DNA from: Jaapia argillacea MUCL 33604
Lineage: Eukaryota > Basidiomycota > Agaricomycetes > Jaapiales > Jaapiaceae
Assembly (NCBI GenBank): GCA_000697665.1
Contig: KL197725.1
Location: 293,567-357,566, forward strand
Direction of reading: 5' to 3'
Length of the DNA: 64,000 bases
Shown here: one piece after another, positions 24,223 through 36,917 of the stretch
How positions within the stretch are numbered: the stretch's first letter is position 1
Layout: every line of letters starts with the position of its first letter
Position numbers and translations under genes: made by a program
Notes under the pieces: generated by a model
The model's input: the letters and a program-made list of their open reading frames with translations, nothing else
Told to the model about the DNA's origin: nothing
Databases searched by the model: none

Positions 24223-27200
24223 ATGGAGTCTGCAGATGAACGACAACACGAAGAAATCACCGTACTTCAGTCTATATATGCTGAGGACTTTCTCGAAGTT
24301 CCACCACCCAAAGCTTGGAAGGTGAGTCTGGAGACCTGGCGTTCGGACTCTGGCTTGCTGGCACCTGCGATCCGGAGACTGAAATCTGCGTCGTCTCGCT
24401 GTAGGGAGCAGCTCGTCTTCCTGAATTTATCATCAAAGTACCACACCCCGACAACACATTTGCATCCAAAGTCTACTTCCATCTTCATGTCAAGTGAGTC
24501 TCCGCCTTGACCCGTACGGGAGGCCTATTGACCGATGCTTGTTTTCGCAGGCTCCCAAAGACATACCCCTCGATAGCATGTCCTATCTTTACAATCCAAC
24601 AACCTATCCGAGGACTCGGTCCTGATCACATCACCAAACTGTCATCTGCCATACACGCAGAAGCTCAGAGCTCCAAAGGATCGGAGATGGTCTTTCAGGT
24701 TCGCCGATCCTACTTCTCAACTCCTTTGGGCTTCCAACAGTTGTTAGATCATCACCTTTGCGCAAGATTGGCTCAACACGAATATCCACCCCGCCCTTGA
24801 AACACCTGATTCCCTTGCAATACAGATGAATAAACGAGCTTCAGATGAAGAACGTGTGAGGTTCTTGTCCGCCTATCTGCTCGGCCCACCCTTGACATCT
24901 GAATAATAGGCGAGAAGAGAGCGAGAGCAGGAGTTGGCCGACCTCGAACGTCAGAAAGCTTCGCAACTCGCCCAGCGACTGAACGAAGAGATACAAGCCG
25001 ATGCACAGCGCCAACAAGCAGAAAAGGAGAAGTTTGTTCGAGCTCGCAAACGTGCTGAATCTGACGCTACGGAGGTACCGTCTGCCGGAGATACCCCGAC
25101 TGAGTCGTTTAGTTCGGAGCTCGAAGTGCAGGGGGTGCGCTTCAATTCGGTGAAGTTGTTCCATCCTCGCAAAGGTGAGTTTGAAACGACCGTATTTTGT
25201 TCAAGCCCTTACATTGAGAATGATAGAGTGTCTTGGCATTATCTACTTGGCCGATCCTGTCTGCGATGATGTCCAAGTGACTTTACCACTCGAACTGCAC
25301 TCTGTTGCATTCGAGTCACCTTACTACAAGACTCACCAAGGTTTGGACGCCCATATAGCCAGGTTTAGTCCTTGTTAATGTCTTGACCAGGGCGCAAGAA
25401 GTTAATGCAGCTCGAGAGTGAGATTCAACAGCTGAAGCGAATTCGGGACCCCAACCTTATCAGCATATATGCTGTCAAGCTCACCTTTCCTCATTCAAGT
25501 GGTCCACCACGTCTTGTCATTCTAGCAGAGCAGAGGTCCTCGCTTACGCTCCATGACGTTCTGGAGGACTCTGATGCCCTTCGGGAAGATCGTGCTACAG
25601 TTGGTCGACTGATTGTTCACTTCGGTTGGTAGAGGTTGACTGTTTGCTTAGGATTACCTTCGCCAAATCCTCTCGGGTCTACGTGCTATTCATGCGAATA
25701 ATCTTATGCACAGAGGTTGGCTTTCGTCGTACATCCATCTCGATTGTTTATTGATGACACACCGAAGGTCTTTCTCCTCGTTGCATTTGCTTGCACAAGG
25801 GCGATTCGGCTTCGTCTCCAAAAATTGTCAAGCTGGCAAAAGTCAGCTATTATGTCCGACTTCAAGATCTGCACAGATCGAATCCTTTCGGACCCAATGT
25901 GGCCCGCATTGCGGAAGACCTGGCAATCCCTGAAGCTTGGTACGTCACTGTAAACACCTGAATCATCTCAACTCTTACCTTCGTGAAGGCTTCCAAGCGA
26001 CGTTGTAGACTCGCCCCTCTCTTATACCACGAGTCGTGACATTCATCAAGCCGGGGTCGTTCTTTTACAGATGCTTTTGGGACAAGACATCTTCCAACAT
26101 TTTCCCGATCCTCAAACGGCTTTGAAAGCTCGTAAGTACTGTACGGGCGAACTCCGTTGTCACGTTCATTGATGGGTTCATCGCTTCTAGTTCATGTCTC
26201 CCCGGCTTTGCACCAAGTGGCCACCGGCATGCTGGTTCCCGGAAAGAAGCGAGGTCCAAGTTGTGCAGCACTTCTGGCTGACCTACCTCGACGCTCGTCG
26301 GATGTCGTTCGTCCAACAACCATCGCGACACGATCAAGAGGAACATCGGCTGCAGCAGGTGAACTTGCTTCTATTCTGGCATAGTCCTTAGGCATCTGTC
26401 TCACACATTTTGTAGATCTACGAACGCCAATGCCCCAGCACATTTCCAGCTCCCCCGAAAGCGATTACTTCCGAGTACCTGCTCCCCGCCAGAAGCACTC
26501 GAGTCGTTGGAAAGAAGATTGGGAGGAACTTGAGTTACTTGTGAGTCTGACTAGGCATTTCTATCTGTGGCCACTCATGATCGATGTCCTGGTTGTTTTA
26601 GGGGAAGGGCGCCTTTGGTTCTGTCGTCAAGGCTCGAAACAAGATCGATTCGAGGATATATGCGGGTATGTCTCTTCCCTTTCTCAGCGATCAAGCCTGG
26701 TTGACCTCTCCTGTAGTCAAGAAGATTAAGCTTAGGGCGACCCAGCGAGATGACAAGATCTTTCGAGAAGTCAATGCCCTCAGTCGGCTGAGCCATCGAT
26801 TCATCGTTCGATACTACACGACGTGGGTGGAGACTTCCGAACCTTCGGGTACCCCCTTGTCATCTGGATCGGATACGGAGTCTGCAACGGAAGATGGCAT
26901 GACATCCGTGCCAATTCACCATAACTCAGGAAGTACGAGTGAAGGCAGCACGGGCAGTTCCAATGATCCTTTCATTATCGACCTAGACGACCTTGGTTCC
27001 GGCACAGGGAGCCAATCTTCCTTTCCCAGTATCCACTTCACTCGGTCAGGCTCGACCGAGGCCGCAAATGACACTGACAATGGAAGTGAGGAGGACGATG
27101 ACGCTGAGAATAGTGCAGAAATCGTTCGACAGCTTTTCAGCAGACCAAGTAATGGTAACGGTTTCCATACACCCTCGACGATCGCTCGCACCCTGTATAT

Positions 27201-30200
27201 CCAAATGGTCGGTCTTTATTTGCATGACGACATTCAGATTTCAGATGACTCACGAGCTTTCAGGAATTTGTTGAGCGGCAGACCTTGAAGGAGGTTCGTG
27301 TCATTGTTGTCGATAACCATCTGGTGGCCTGATTTCCGCTCTGGTAGAGGGTGGCGGAAGGACTCTCCGAGGATGAAGCTTGGCGATTGTTTATGCAGCT
27401 TGTCGACGCACTAGTTCACATGTCGACTCTGGGTATAGTGAGTCGTGTTGATCCTTCTGCGGTTCCAGCTGCCAAATTCTTCTTCCCTAGCTGCATCGCG
27501 ACATCAAACTGACCAACATCTTCATCGGTAAGCACCTAACTTGATCAACTGCATCATGTCCCTCACATTGCGTCGCAGACGGGAGAGGTGATTGCAAAGG
27601 TTCGGTTTCCGCTAGCTAGAAACAGCTTGTGTTTTAATTCCTCTCCGAAGTCGGTGACTTCGGTCTCGCGACTTCCAGTCTTGCTGCCGTCGATCCCTCA
27701 GATGTATCTCCTCATGCTGTCACCGCGGATAGCGATCTGACCCTTGGTGCGTTCGACCTCGTTTCACTGTGTCGATACCACGTATTCACCTGCGCACAGA
27801 GGTCGGTACTATGCTTTACATTGCCCCTGAGGTGCAGTCTCCACGGAGAGGCCCTCGGAACCACAACAAGGCCGATATGTACAGCTTGGGTGTGAGTACC
27901 AACGAGAACATATAGGATTGGTTATATTGATGCCTGTTAGGTTGTATTCTTCGAAATGAACTACTTCTTCTCAACCGGAGCTGAGAGGGTCGCCGTTATT
28001 GAAGACTTGAGGAGGCCTGACATCATTTTCCCCCCTGATTGGGAGAACCATCGCGGTCGTCAGCGACAAAGTGGGTGGTTACACCCGGTTTCTTTGCAGC
28101 CTCCTTATATCCCTGTAGTTATTTCGTCGCTCCTGCAACACGACCCGAATGCCCGCCCGTCTGCTTTGGAGCTTTCTCAGAGCCCATTGCTCCCTCCTCG
28201 GATGGAGGACGAGTCCTTCAAAGGTGTTATCCAAATGATGTGTGAGTTCACTGAGCCTCGTCAACTAGTCTTTGTTCGATGTTCATCCTCTACTAGCCAA
28301 TGCGGACTCTCCACAATATCAGGCCCTTCTTTCGGCGCTTTTTACCCAACCACAGAAGCGGACCCGAGGATTCCTCTACGATAACGAGGCGGAGCTACCA
28401 GAACATGCATCCCTCAACGATACGGTAGAGGAGACGCTCGCGGGGATTTTCCATCTCCACGGTGCGGTGGACATGGAACCGCCCCTCTTGATGCCCATTG
28501 TCAACGCAAAAGACGAGCCAAATCGTGTGCTTCTTCTCGACCAACACGGCGAAGTTGTCTCGTTACCCAACAATGCCCTCGTCCCTTTCGCTCGCCTAGC
28601 AGCACGGACCAATATCAGACGAATCAAACGCTATCATATTGGTGAGATTTTTAAGCCGAAGTGAGTGACTTTGCTGTCCTCTGGAAATGCTCGCTCATCA
28701 CCTGTAGTTTGATCGCCGGTCACCCTAAGTTTTCAAAAGCAGCGGTGTTTGACATCATTACACCTGATCTTGAGAATGGGCCCATCGCTGCCACCGCTGA
28801 GGCAATCGTAGTTGTCCATCGATGCCTTGATAGCTTTCCAGGAATAGGCCAGAACTATGAGATTCGCATATCTCATTCGAGCAGTATGTTCGTTTCTCCA
28901 GTGTCCGAACCTCGTCTAACTATTCACTAGTCCCCGATCTTGCTCTCAACCGTGTCTCAGAAGAAGTGCGACAGGATGTCATTGACATTATAACACAGAC
29001 CAAGTCGTCGTCTTCCCAAAAGCGGGCATTGTTGCTGAAGAAGGGCCTTCTTCGAAGCACTGCCGATGAACTCGAGATTTTATCGGACTTGGGTAGAATC
29101 TTTCCCGGCATCACCATCTTAATAATATTTTAACATTCGGTGTTGTCCTTGTGTAGATTACGACCCGGATGGCCTCCTGTCCCGGTTGGACAAGGTGTCT
29201 TCCACCCTAGCCAGCCTAATGGCGCCTCTCGTCAAGGATATCAAGAAAGTGATGGAATTTAGCGCAACTGCTGGTGTAACCAAGCCTATTATATTCCACC
29301 CGCTTATGTTGGGAAGCCACGTTTCACATTTCAGAGATGGAGTCTGCTTCGAAGTAGTACGAAGGAATAAGCGCTCGGACATCCTGGCCGCCGGCGGACG
29401 GTGAGTTTTCCGTATCCTTGCCCAAGCGTTAATCAACTAATGATAATGTCCTAGTTACGACAACTTAATCTCTCAATTCGCTTCACCCAAGGCCAAATCC
29501 GACGCTGTCCGGGCTGTCGCGGTCCAGATCGCCATCGAAAAGATCACCCTTGCCCTAGCTGCGTTCCAAAGCACGTCAGTCCGAAATCTTGTTAAGGAGC
29601 AAAAGTCTTTTGGCTTTTGGAGTCCACGCCGATGCGATGTGTACGTCGTGTCCTATCACCAGGGCTATCTACACGACAGGCTCGAAGTTGCGGCCCTACT
29701 TTGGAAGAATGGCATCAGTGCAGATGTAATGTATGAGGCTGGCCTACCTGATAACGACCATGAGAGTCACACGGACCTCTGCGCAAGAGAGGGCATTTTG
29801 TGAGTCATGGAGTCATCACAGTTTAGTTGAGACTGAGATGTCCTCAGATTTACTGTGTACCCACGCCCACGGTCAGTCCGACGAGACCAGCCCGCGTTCA
29901 AGATAAAGAGCGTTCTGAAAGGGACAGAATATGAAGGTCGTGCTTAGCGGCTTCTTTGTTGATTGAACTGAAGCTAACGTCTATTCGTAGTTGCTCGCCA
30001 AGATCTTGTCAGTTGGCTTCAGCAACAAATTTCGGAGCAGAAACGTGTCGATGCTTCAACATCCGGCGTTGCTATTGTCGCGGAGAATCCCCAAGTTATC
30101 CCCAATGTTATTACCAGGGAGAGTTCCAACACCCCTGACGTCCAACTACTATTACCCGGCGATACGAAAAAGCAGCGCAAGCAAGCGAAGCAGCTCTTCA

Positions 30201-30548
30201 CGGACAGAGGTATGTCACCCAACACCGAAGAGAACAACCTTTCACTCATGTCAACAACCAGCTTTCAGCGCGGGAGACCAAATCAAGAGCGCTTTTCAAT
30301 CAGGCATGTGTGTCGTAGCTGTGGATGTCCCCCCAACCGTCTTTGATGCCATGGTCGCGGCAAGAAATTCTGCCTGGGTCTCGGACGAAGAAGCTTGGCG
30401 TCAAATATTGAATGGATTCCCCAGCGGTCACTCGTTATACGCTCACCAAGTTCGGGATGCTGTCTCAAGGAAGAAGGGCGATGGTCATCGCTTTGTTCTC
30501 CTCTTTTCCGTGAGGGACGAAAGAGCACAACTCCTAACCCTCCAATAA
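24223..30548 (+). CDS. GCN2: eIF2-alpha kinase Gcn2
   Basis: Amino-acid-starvation sensor that phosphorylates eIF2-alpha (established family role). Domain order is canonical. An RWD domain (HEEITVLQSIYAEDF, VYFHLHVKLPKTYPS) is followed by a charged helix (ERAREEREQELADLERQKA) and a pseudokinase (LESEIQQLKRIRDPNLI). The true kinase has GKGAFGSVVKARNK, the Lys in IYAVKKI, a long acidic/Ser-rich insert, LHRDIKLTNIFI, VGDFGLATS, GTMLYIAPEVQ and NKADMYSLGVVFFEM. A HisRS-like domain (from about 28.3 kb: IKRYHIGEIFKP, ALVPFARLAA, RLDKVSSTLASLMAPL, RCDVYVVS) precedes a C-terminal dimer/ribosome domain ending LLTLQ-stop at 30548. More than 20 short introns, most kept in phase by the protein motifs. 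The catalytic loop has Leu where most relatives have Pro after HRDIK. Confidence 0.93.
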
Positions 30549-30770
30549 CCACCACTAATCTGCCAAGTCCTACTTGACGTGGGCGCTAAACTATGATTTT
30601 TATGATCGGATATATCCAAGCATTGTGTATAGCATCCATGTTGTCGTCTATCAGCTCTTTCTATGTATTTGTACTTACGAGATCCCACACGTTGAGGTTG
30701 AACCAATACCAGCTCCAAATCTCCATCATCCTCTACAACGCAATCCCCTGGTAATCTACTCCGAAGAGCA

Positions 30771-32105
30771 TCACGACCAGCCAATCACATAATATGCATA
30801 TTCGACCTCGCCTTTCCCATCCCCGTTGGCATCGCAGAAAATCGACTCTTTGGTCAGGATTACCAATTGATTTCGAGATTGGACGGTGGCCAGCATTGGG
30901 AAGACTTGTTCGATGGTGCTCGATTCGAATGTATGAGTTGGCCGAAGGGGGATGACAAGATGGAAGTGGGGAAGGTAGTAGATGCATTGGTTCCAGTGAT
31001 GAACTTGGGACGAAGGAGCCTCGGCTCCTGGCTTCCGAAGCAGTTTCTCCACGCAACGTTTGATCCAAGTTGCGTGTTGTGCTTCGTAAATAATGTCTGC
31101 ACCGACAATCAGATCGAAGGATTCGTTGAAGGGAGATGGGGGTTCTTCGGTCTGGGATGAGAATTGCGACCAATCCAAAAAGTGAGGTTGAATGGAAAGG
31201 CGAGGTGTGGGCTGGCCGGGAAAGTTCGCTGCGATATTATTGGCGAGGTTAGACAATACGAGCGGGTAGAAGTCGGTGGCGATGATGTTGGTCTCGTGAG
31301 ATCGGTGTTCTGATTCGAGTAGTTTTCCGAGGACCAAGCTGACGAGGCCAGTACCCGCCCCCAACTCCAGAACACGAAAGGTCTTATCAGCGGTGTTAGG
31401 GTGAAAATCGGCACCACAAACGCACGCCGAAACGTCACGTCGATTTTCAGGATATAGACCGAACTCCTCCGGATAAGCTACAATATTATCGGCGAGGACG
31501 CAAGCCCCACCCCATGTTTGCGCTCCCACGCTGGAATAGTCTTGATTCTCGAGAGGGATGTCAGTCAGAGTGACGTCTACTGCTGAGGCTCCACCGCCAA
31601 AGTTCATTATGCGAGTGTGAGTGCCGGCGGAGGCCGTACCTGCGCAGATTGCCAACAGAGATGCTGCATCCTGAACCAGTGCGTCCGGTTGGATTTTTGG
31701 GGAATTGAAAGAATTTGGAGAAGATCCTTGCGATATAACGTCTGCGTGCCGGCAGAGGGTTGTGAGCCATTGAATGGCATACGATCGCTCGAACGAGTCT
31801 GCGCGAAGTAGGACAAGATCGGACTCGAGGTTTGAAGGGAGTTTCTGTGGATTCTCAGCAGTTTTACTGGGTTCCTCTGGATGTGAACCGATCTCCGTCA
31901 CCGAACCTCGAGTTCGACGGATTTGACGAGATCCACGAACGGCCGGACTGTAAATGAAGCGAAGGTAGCTGAGTGCATCGCGGAGTTCCGGGAGAGAAGA
32001 ATCTCGGATGTGATTAATGCGGGGTAGTTTGGAGGTTGGAGGTATCAGGGTATCGGACGGTGATAGAAAAGGTCCACGGGCAAGATCGCTCGCCATGGTA
32101 GACAT
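30771..32105 (-). CDS. Rossmann-fold protein (lysine) methyltransferase, METTL21/Efm-like
   Basis: Single open frame of 444 codons. An N-terminal extension of about 190 residues precedes the catalytic core: QTWGGACVLADNIVAYPEEF (about 196), motif I VLELGAGTGLVSLVLG (about 245-260, SAM binding), IIATDFYPLVLSNLANNI (post-I), FLDWSQF, and FDLIVGADIIYE, the motif IV region that in this family contacts the substrate lysine. It ends YAYYVIGWS at 30771. The layout matches the methyltransf_16 family (METTL21/EEF2KMT and yeast Efm enzymes), which mostly modify translation factors or chaperones; the substrate here is unknown. Transcribed convergently with Gcn2, 222 bp apart. Little or no intron content, unlike its neighbours. 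Confidence 0.85.
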   Translation of the reverse strand: MSTMASDLARGPFLSPSDTLIPPTSKLPRINHIRDSSLPELRDALSYLRFIYSPAVRGSRQIRRTRGSVTEIGSHPEEPSKTAENPQKLPSNLESDLVLLRADSFERSYAIQWLTTLCRHADVISQGSSPNSFNSPKIQPDALVQDAASLLAICAGTASAGTHTRIMNFGGGASAVDVTLTDIPLENQDYSSVGAQTWGGACVLADNIVAYPEEFGLYPENRRDVSACVCGADFHPNTADKTFRVLELGAGTGLVSLVLGKLLESEHRSHETNIIATDFYPLVLSNLANNIAANFPGQPTPRLSIQPHFLDWSQFSSQTEEPPSPFNESFDLIVGADIIYEAQHATWIKRCVEKLLRKPGAEAPSSQVHHWNQCIYYLPHFHLVIPLRPTHTFESSTIEQVFPMLATVQSRNQLVILTKESIFCDANGDGKGEVEYAYYVIGWS

Positions 32106-35100
32106 AGTGGTCCGTGGTCAAAGGAAGTTCCAGCCACCTCACTGTTTGTCCCTGTTACTCCAGGGGCTGCACTCCCGCTCAGGCCCTGAGTTCCGGTCGA
32201 TCCGACATGCCATGGCTTCTACCCTCTTCCTGACTTGAGCTCAAATGGGTGGGGGTGGTAGCTTGTTCCTATACAAGTCGAGAACCTTCAAATCCAACAC
32301 GATGGGTCGCAAGCTTCACCCACAATAATTACACACTACTTTGTGTAACTCGCTTCAGGTTGGTTTTTATATCTATCTATCATCCATCTGACCCACCGTG
32401 CATTCTGAATTTAACACTGTGGACCTACCTTAAATTGATTCCAGCCTTCTTTCATTTTGAGCCTCTTCTCGCGCGATGTGACTGTGGAGCCGAAGCGATC
32501 TCGCAGCCTCACCTCCGATGCATGATTGGCTGCGCTCAGGCTGGTTTCGAATGGCGGCTTCCTAGCAGATATCCGATGACGACTATCCGAACTACCCTCA
32601 GGGCCTCAGCCTTCTAATTCCCTGCGTTTCGTTTCCATTCCAAAGAAACCCACACCCTAACCCCGCCCGAATCTCCCCCTCTCTCCTCTAGCTCAGCCAC
32701 AAGATCCATCGTATAGGATCCTACGTCTGACATCTTGTTTTTTACGAGGGCAGCAGAGGACGCGTTTCAATGTTGCCACTCAATCATGTTTAGTGGTGAC
32801 GATATGTTTGTTGTTCACGTGATCAGTGACGACGGAGACGCGCCCGCCAGTATCCACGGCCGACATTGGTGAGTATTTGCGGCGTTAACCTGCACAAACG
32901 CTGACCACGATCAATCAGATATAACGTTGTCAACGGTCGTGACGTGGCACATGCTGATGGGGCCGCCCTTCGCTGCTCCTACTGGTCCCTATGATCGACT
33001 TATTATGTTGCCATATTTTCGTGCTCAGAACTTGATGTCGTTCTCGAGCATCTCTCCCGTTTGCCGATGCCATCCAAAGGCGGCCTACGTCCGGCGTTCC
33101 TTCAAGCTATGGCTGGTGACTGATAATTTATCTAAATCAAACCAAACGTTTGTTGCCGTCCCGTGTTGTCCAGAATAAACCTCTTGCAGATGGGGTACTT
33201 TATTGTCAGCTTTCTGATTCCGCTTGCCTTCGCCTTCTTGGTCTCCATAGTGGACTTCTCCCGTCCCGGTTCCTTCGTTATTGCTGCCGTGCGCTAATCG
33301 TGTATCTAGGTGGTCGTATATGCGAGCATTTCAATCTCCGTAGTAGGCCCCCAATCTTTTCAAGAGTGTTCAACCATCGCCAACCGTCGCTGGAAATAGT
33401 TGGTACCCTCCACCGGCTCTTCTTCCGTCGTCTCATGAACTTTCGTTCTGACTCTAGCTTCTCCGGAAGGATCTTAGCTTGCCGTTATCATCAAGGCCCC
33501 TTCCAATCCGGCGATATTCCCGACTCTACATATCCCTGCATGGGTACCAGAGTGGCACTGGACATGTGTAATTGAATGATACACTCTCTCTTTTCCCTCC
33601 CAGATCTGTGCCGCTCATAGAATTCCATATTCAAGCCATCTCAAATGGTTATTGAAACATTCTCTTCTCTAGTGTTCCCTCCCTGTTGAGACCCTGCATC
33701 ATCGCGTGTGAATGCCGCCTGCAACTCGCCACGCCCATAGTCAATGTCCCAGCAAAAGGTGTCCTTCAACGACACGGGTGCGAAACCTGTCTTCACTACC
33801 CCTACACCCGTCACGCATTCATGAGGTGAGGCATCAGAAAGCCTCAAAATATGACACTCTCACATATCATTTTCCAGATCATCCGAAGCTGCTTCTGATC
33901 AGTTTACGACTCCCGCAGGCCGTATGTGGAGTTGATGTTTCCTATCCTTCACAATCTCTGCCAAAGAGCGGTGCCCAATATGGATTTGTTGCCGCTTGAT
34001 TATCAATTGCCCGCCTCGTACTATGATTCGCCGAGGAGTTCATCGCCGCGTCACCTTCGGTCGAAAGCTTGTGCCATTTTGCCGGAACTTTCCCTCGGCT
34101 TACGACTGGCCTCCCTTCTGGTATTACATTGGTCTACCACGCTCTCCGCCTGGTCATCTCGGTTTCTCTCGCTGGACTTCTCGATCTTCGAGCGGTGTCT
34201 TATCGGAATCAATTCTACTGCGGTGAGTTTTCAATCCATCCCACCCGTCTGAAGTGACGGTAACGATCCTCCCTCACAGCGCCCATCCCTATCTTATACC
34301 CGCTCCCACAGCAGTATTGTGGAGTGGCATGCAATACGTGAATCAGGTGAGGTCTTTCTTCTCAATTCAGTTCCATGCGCAATCATCGCGGCGCCCGCGC
34401 GTCAGTGGTACCGTCCACTTTTTGGAGAATGAGGTCCCCACTGAGGCCTCGTTCGCGTCGTTTCACTCGCAGTTTATGCGGGGCCGCCCAAGCGGACATC
34501 GCTTTGGCCAAGACAAACATACATTTCCCTCTTTGCCAATAGCTGCGTCATTTTCATGTGAAGACTCGGTTATGTGACCGTTGGCTTCTACCCCATCATA
34601 GGGTAATCTCGTTTCACCCCGGCCATTTTCAGATCTCGGAGCAAAGGTCCGGCGCCTATTTCCTGGTCGATAACCTGTTCGTCTGTCGCCCGGACGAGCT
34701 CTTGTCGCGAATATCCTCCTTGGGACCTCCAACGTGGTCCCCACTGCCCAATTTTTGGCTATTCCATGACAAGTTTGTCATCCCTGGATGAGCGTAATGA
34801 TACAGGGCCGCCACGCTAGTCTCTTTCCCCCATTCTCTATCCCCAATCTTCCGTGACTTTTCTTATTCTAATGAAACAGGCTGGCCTGTTTCCTTTTGAC
34901 ACCCCCTCCTTTTGAGTGTGAATAGGCGATTCCTCATCACGGTGGTGACACATGTCCGTTCATCAACCTGCTGACCTTCGATCCGATAGACTCGCAGGAT
35001 GTATCTCCCACTTGGAGCCATTATCAGCTTCTTGCTTTTGGAATGTATTGTCTGGCAGGAATGCAGCTGTTTTGCCTCTCCTGGTTGTGGTAGTCTTGCT

Positions 35101-35824
35101 CTGGTCTTGAACGTTTCGTATAGGGCGGATTCAATAGGGGCTTCCGGGCTTCTCGCCGCTCCAATCCCGCCATCTCGTCGTGTTGCCATCAATACCCGGC
35201 TTCCAAATCACAGCAGCGATTGTTACCTGCGTGCATGGCATCCGCAGTCCTTTTGCAACCAAGTTTTGTAGATCAGGGCTTCCGGCTTGATTTCGTGGAC
35301 TTCCTTGATACTCGTCACATATGGCAACGATATTTCCACACTCCTGGGGAAGGATACGGTTGCTCATGGAGTTCCACCAGTCCCTAGCCCAACTCTACGT
35401 CTAAGATTCACTCACTATCTGACAGAAATTCAAGCTTCGTCTCGGACTCGCTGATCTCAAGCCACATTAGGCTCTACTCGGTGAGAACCCGTAATCGAAA
35501 CACGAAAGGTTCTGTGTCAATTTTGTGTCAATAACATTCCTGCTTAAGTCGTCCCGGCCCCCGACTTTGTCTGAACTTCAAGTTCTGGGATGATGGGAAT
35601 CTTCTGACCTACCGTATGTCCGGCTCTGCCTTCTCGAAAATACTCCCTATCTGATCGATTCCTGAGGTGATTCTTCTTGCCTTTAGAACTTTTGGGTAAC
35701 CCATAGTCTTGTACGCCATCGAACACGTCAAGTAGCGGCATGTCTTCGAGGTAGAATTCTCTGATAACCTGTCTCTGAGATCGTACTGATTTTATCTACA
35801 GTCCTGACGTCAGCGTACTACCAT
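32106..35824. other. 3.7-kb stretch without a supportable gene
   Basis: The right part of 32106-32700 is pyrimidine-rich and presumably promoter for the methyltransferase. From 32788 on, the + strand shows several readable pieces with good splice sites: a start MFSGDDMFVVHVISDD with donor GTGAGTATTT at about 32869, and hydrophobic pieces YFIVSFLIPLAFAFLVSIV near 33200 and LRLVISVSLAGLL near 34150. I could not join them in one phase or match them to a family. It may be an intron-rich membrane-protein gene or a decayed one. Confidence 0.35.
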
Positions 35825-36428
35825 CTAAGCTTGGGGAAGGGCTCCAGACGCCGTTCCTGCACCAGCGGAGGCACCAGTGTTGGCCCCAGTGATGCTTGTG
35901 CCTGTCCCTGTGACCGCAGTGCCAGCCGTTGTGTTCCGTGTTCCTGCGCCGCTACCAAACCTCGAGCCAGCGGCAGGATCAGCTCCAGCGCCGGCAGCTC
36001 CCCCCTCCATATTTGTAACGCCGGTGCTGACCTCTGCCGAACCCTTCTTTTGAGTATTCACGGCCCCTGCGCTTCGAGTTCCAAATGAGGTATCAAGGGC
36101 ATCCATTGCATTGCCACGAATGGATTCGCCCATTCCTATCCCGGTTAACATCGGGGAATTGAAAACAAAAAGCAGAGGTCAGAAGCGGATTATACAGCAA
36201 GCGGAATATTGTGGAGCCCAGCCAGTGGGAAGAATGGGGACTGGTTCAGTCAAGCGTGCTTACCGTGTGCAGCTTGGAATGCTCCCCTGCACGTAAGGAA
36301 GGATGAGGATAAGCTAAAGTGATTGGGGAAGCCGGAAAATCAGACTAGAACGGTACGTACTTCACCTTATTACCCAGAGAGGCTCCGGGGGTGGGTTCGG
36401 CATTCACAGAAGAATTGTTTGTACTCAT
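35825..36428 (-). CDS. Small Gly/Ala/Thr-rich protein of the GESIRGN type, three exons
   Basis: About 133 residues. Exon 1 (36361-36428) reads MSTNNSSVNAEPTPGASL; exon 2 is only 23 nt (36264-36286), spelling GAFQAAH across its borders; exon 3 (35825-36135) begins GMGESIRGNAMDALDTSFG. The joined core VKGAFQAAHGMGESIRGN is typical of a widespread, unnamed basidiomycete family of small soluble proteins. The tail is low-complexity Gly, Ala and Thr repeats (GTGTSITGANTGASAGAG), probably disordered, recalling hydrophilin-like stress proteins. That functional hint is weak. All phases agree and the exon is bounded by GTACGT...GCAG and GTAAGC...TAG. Confidence 0.72.
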
Positions 36429-36873
36429 TCAGACTATGGCTCAAGTTGGCAGTGGTAAATGCCCAAAAGGTTTCGTTGAAGAGGATGGCTGCACACCTAG
36501 CAGGTATGTATACTCGCCACCATATGATGACTTCATCATATCTCATCTGTAGCGTCGACCCACCGACATGTCGTTGGAGAGGTTCAGGAAGGACGGACCG
36601 GGATGTGTCATTCTGATCTCGTAAGTCGCCAGTTCGCCGGTCAACGTTTCCACAAGGATGACACCTACTTTGCGCGATAGCACCCAATTGGAACCCGACG
36701 GAGCTTTTCACCGTCTGATAAACTCGCCATCTTCCGCACCACATTCTACCACACTGCGCCTTTGTGCTTCTGCCTAGCGAATAACTCCAGTTCCCACTTC
36801 GTTTGCTTTCCTTTTCCAGACATTATGCACCTCCGCTCCACGCGAGATAGCACAGTCCCGCACACCCTGGGGG

Positions 36874-36879
36874 TATAAA
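36874..36879 (+). promoter_or_regulatory. TATA box
   Basis: GGGTATAAAGAG, a near-consensus TATA element, 44 bases before an ATG at 36918 on the + strand. It suggests transcription into the small uncharacterised locus that follows. Confidence 0.4.
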
Positions 36880-36917
36880 GAGGGCTGGTTGTTCATACTC
36901 AGTGCGTAACCCATTCC

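Noticed and set aside
32788-32990. Possible multicopper oxidase fragment (HADGAA after a His-rich stretch)
   Set aside because: The surrounding copper-site motifs (HWH, WYHSH, QCPI) are absent and the next exon does not continue the fold.
33990-34330. Possible oligopeptide-transporter fragment (PPFWYYIGL)
   Set aside because: One short resemblance only; neighbouring sequence lacks the family's other signatures.
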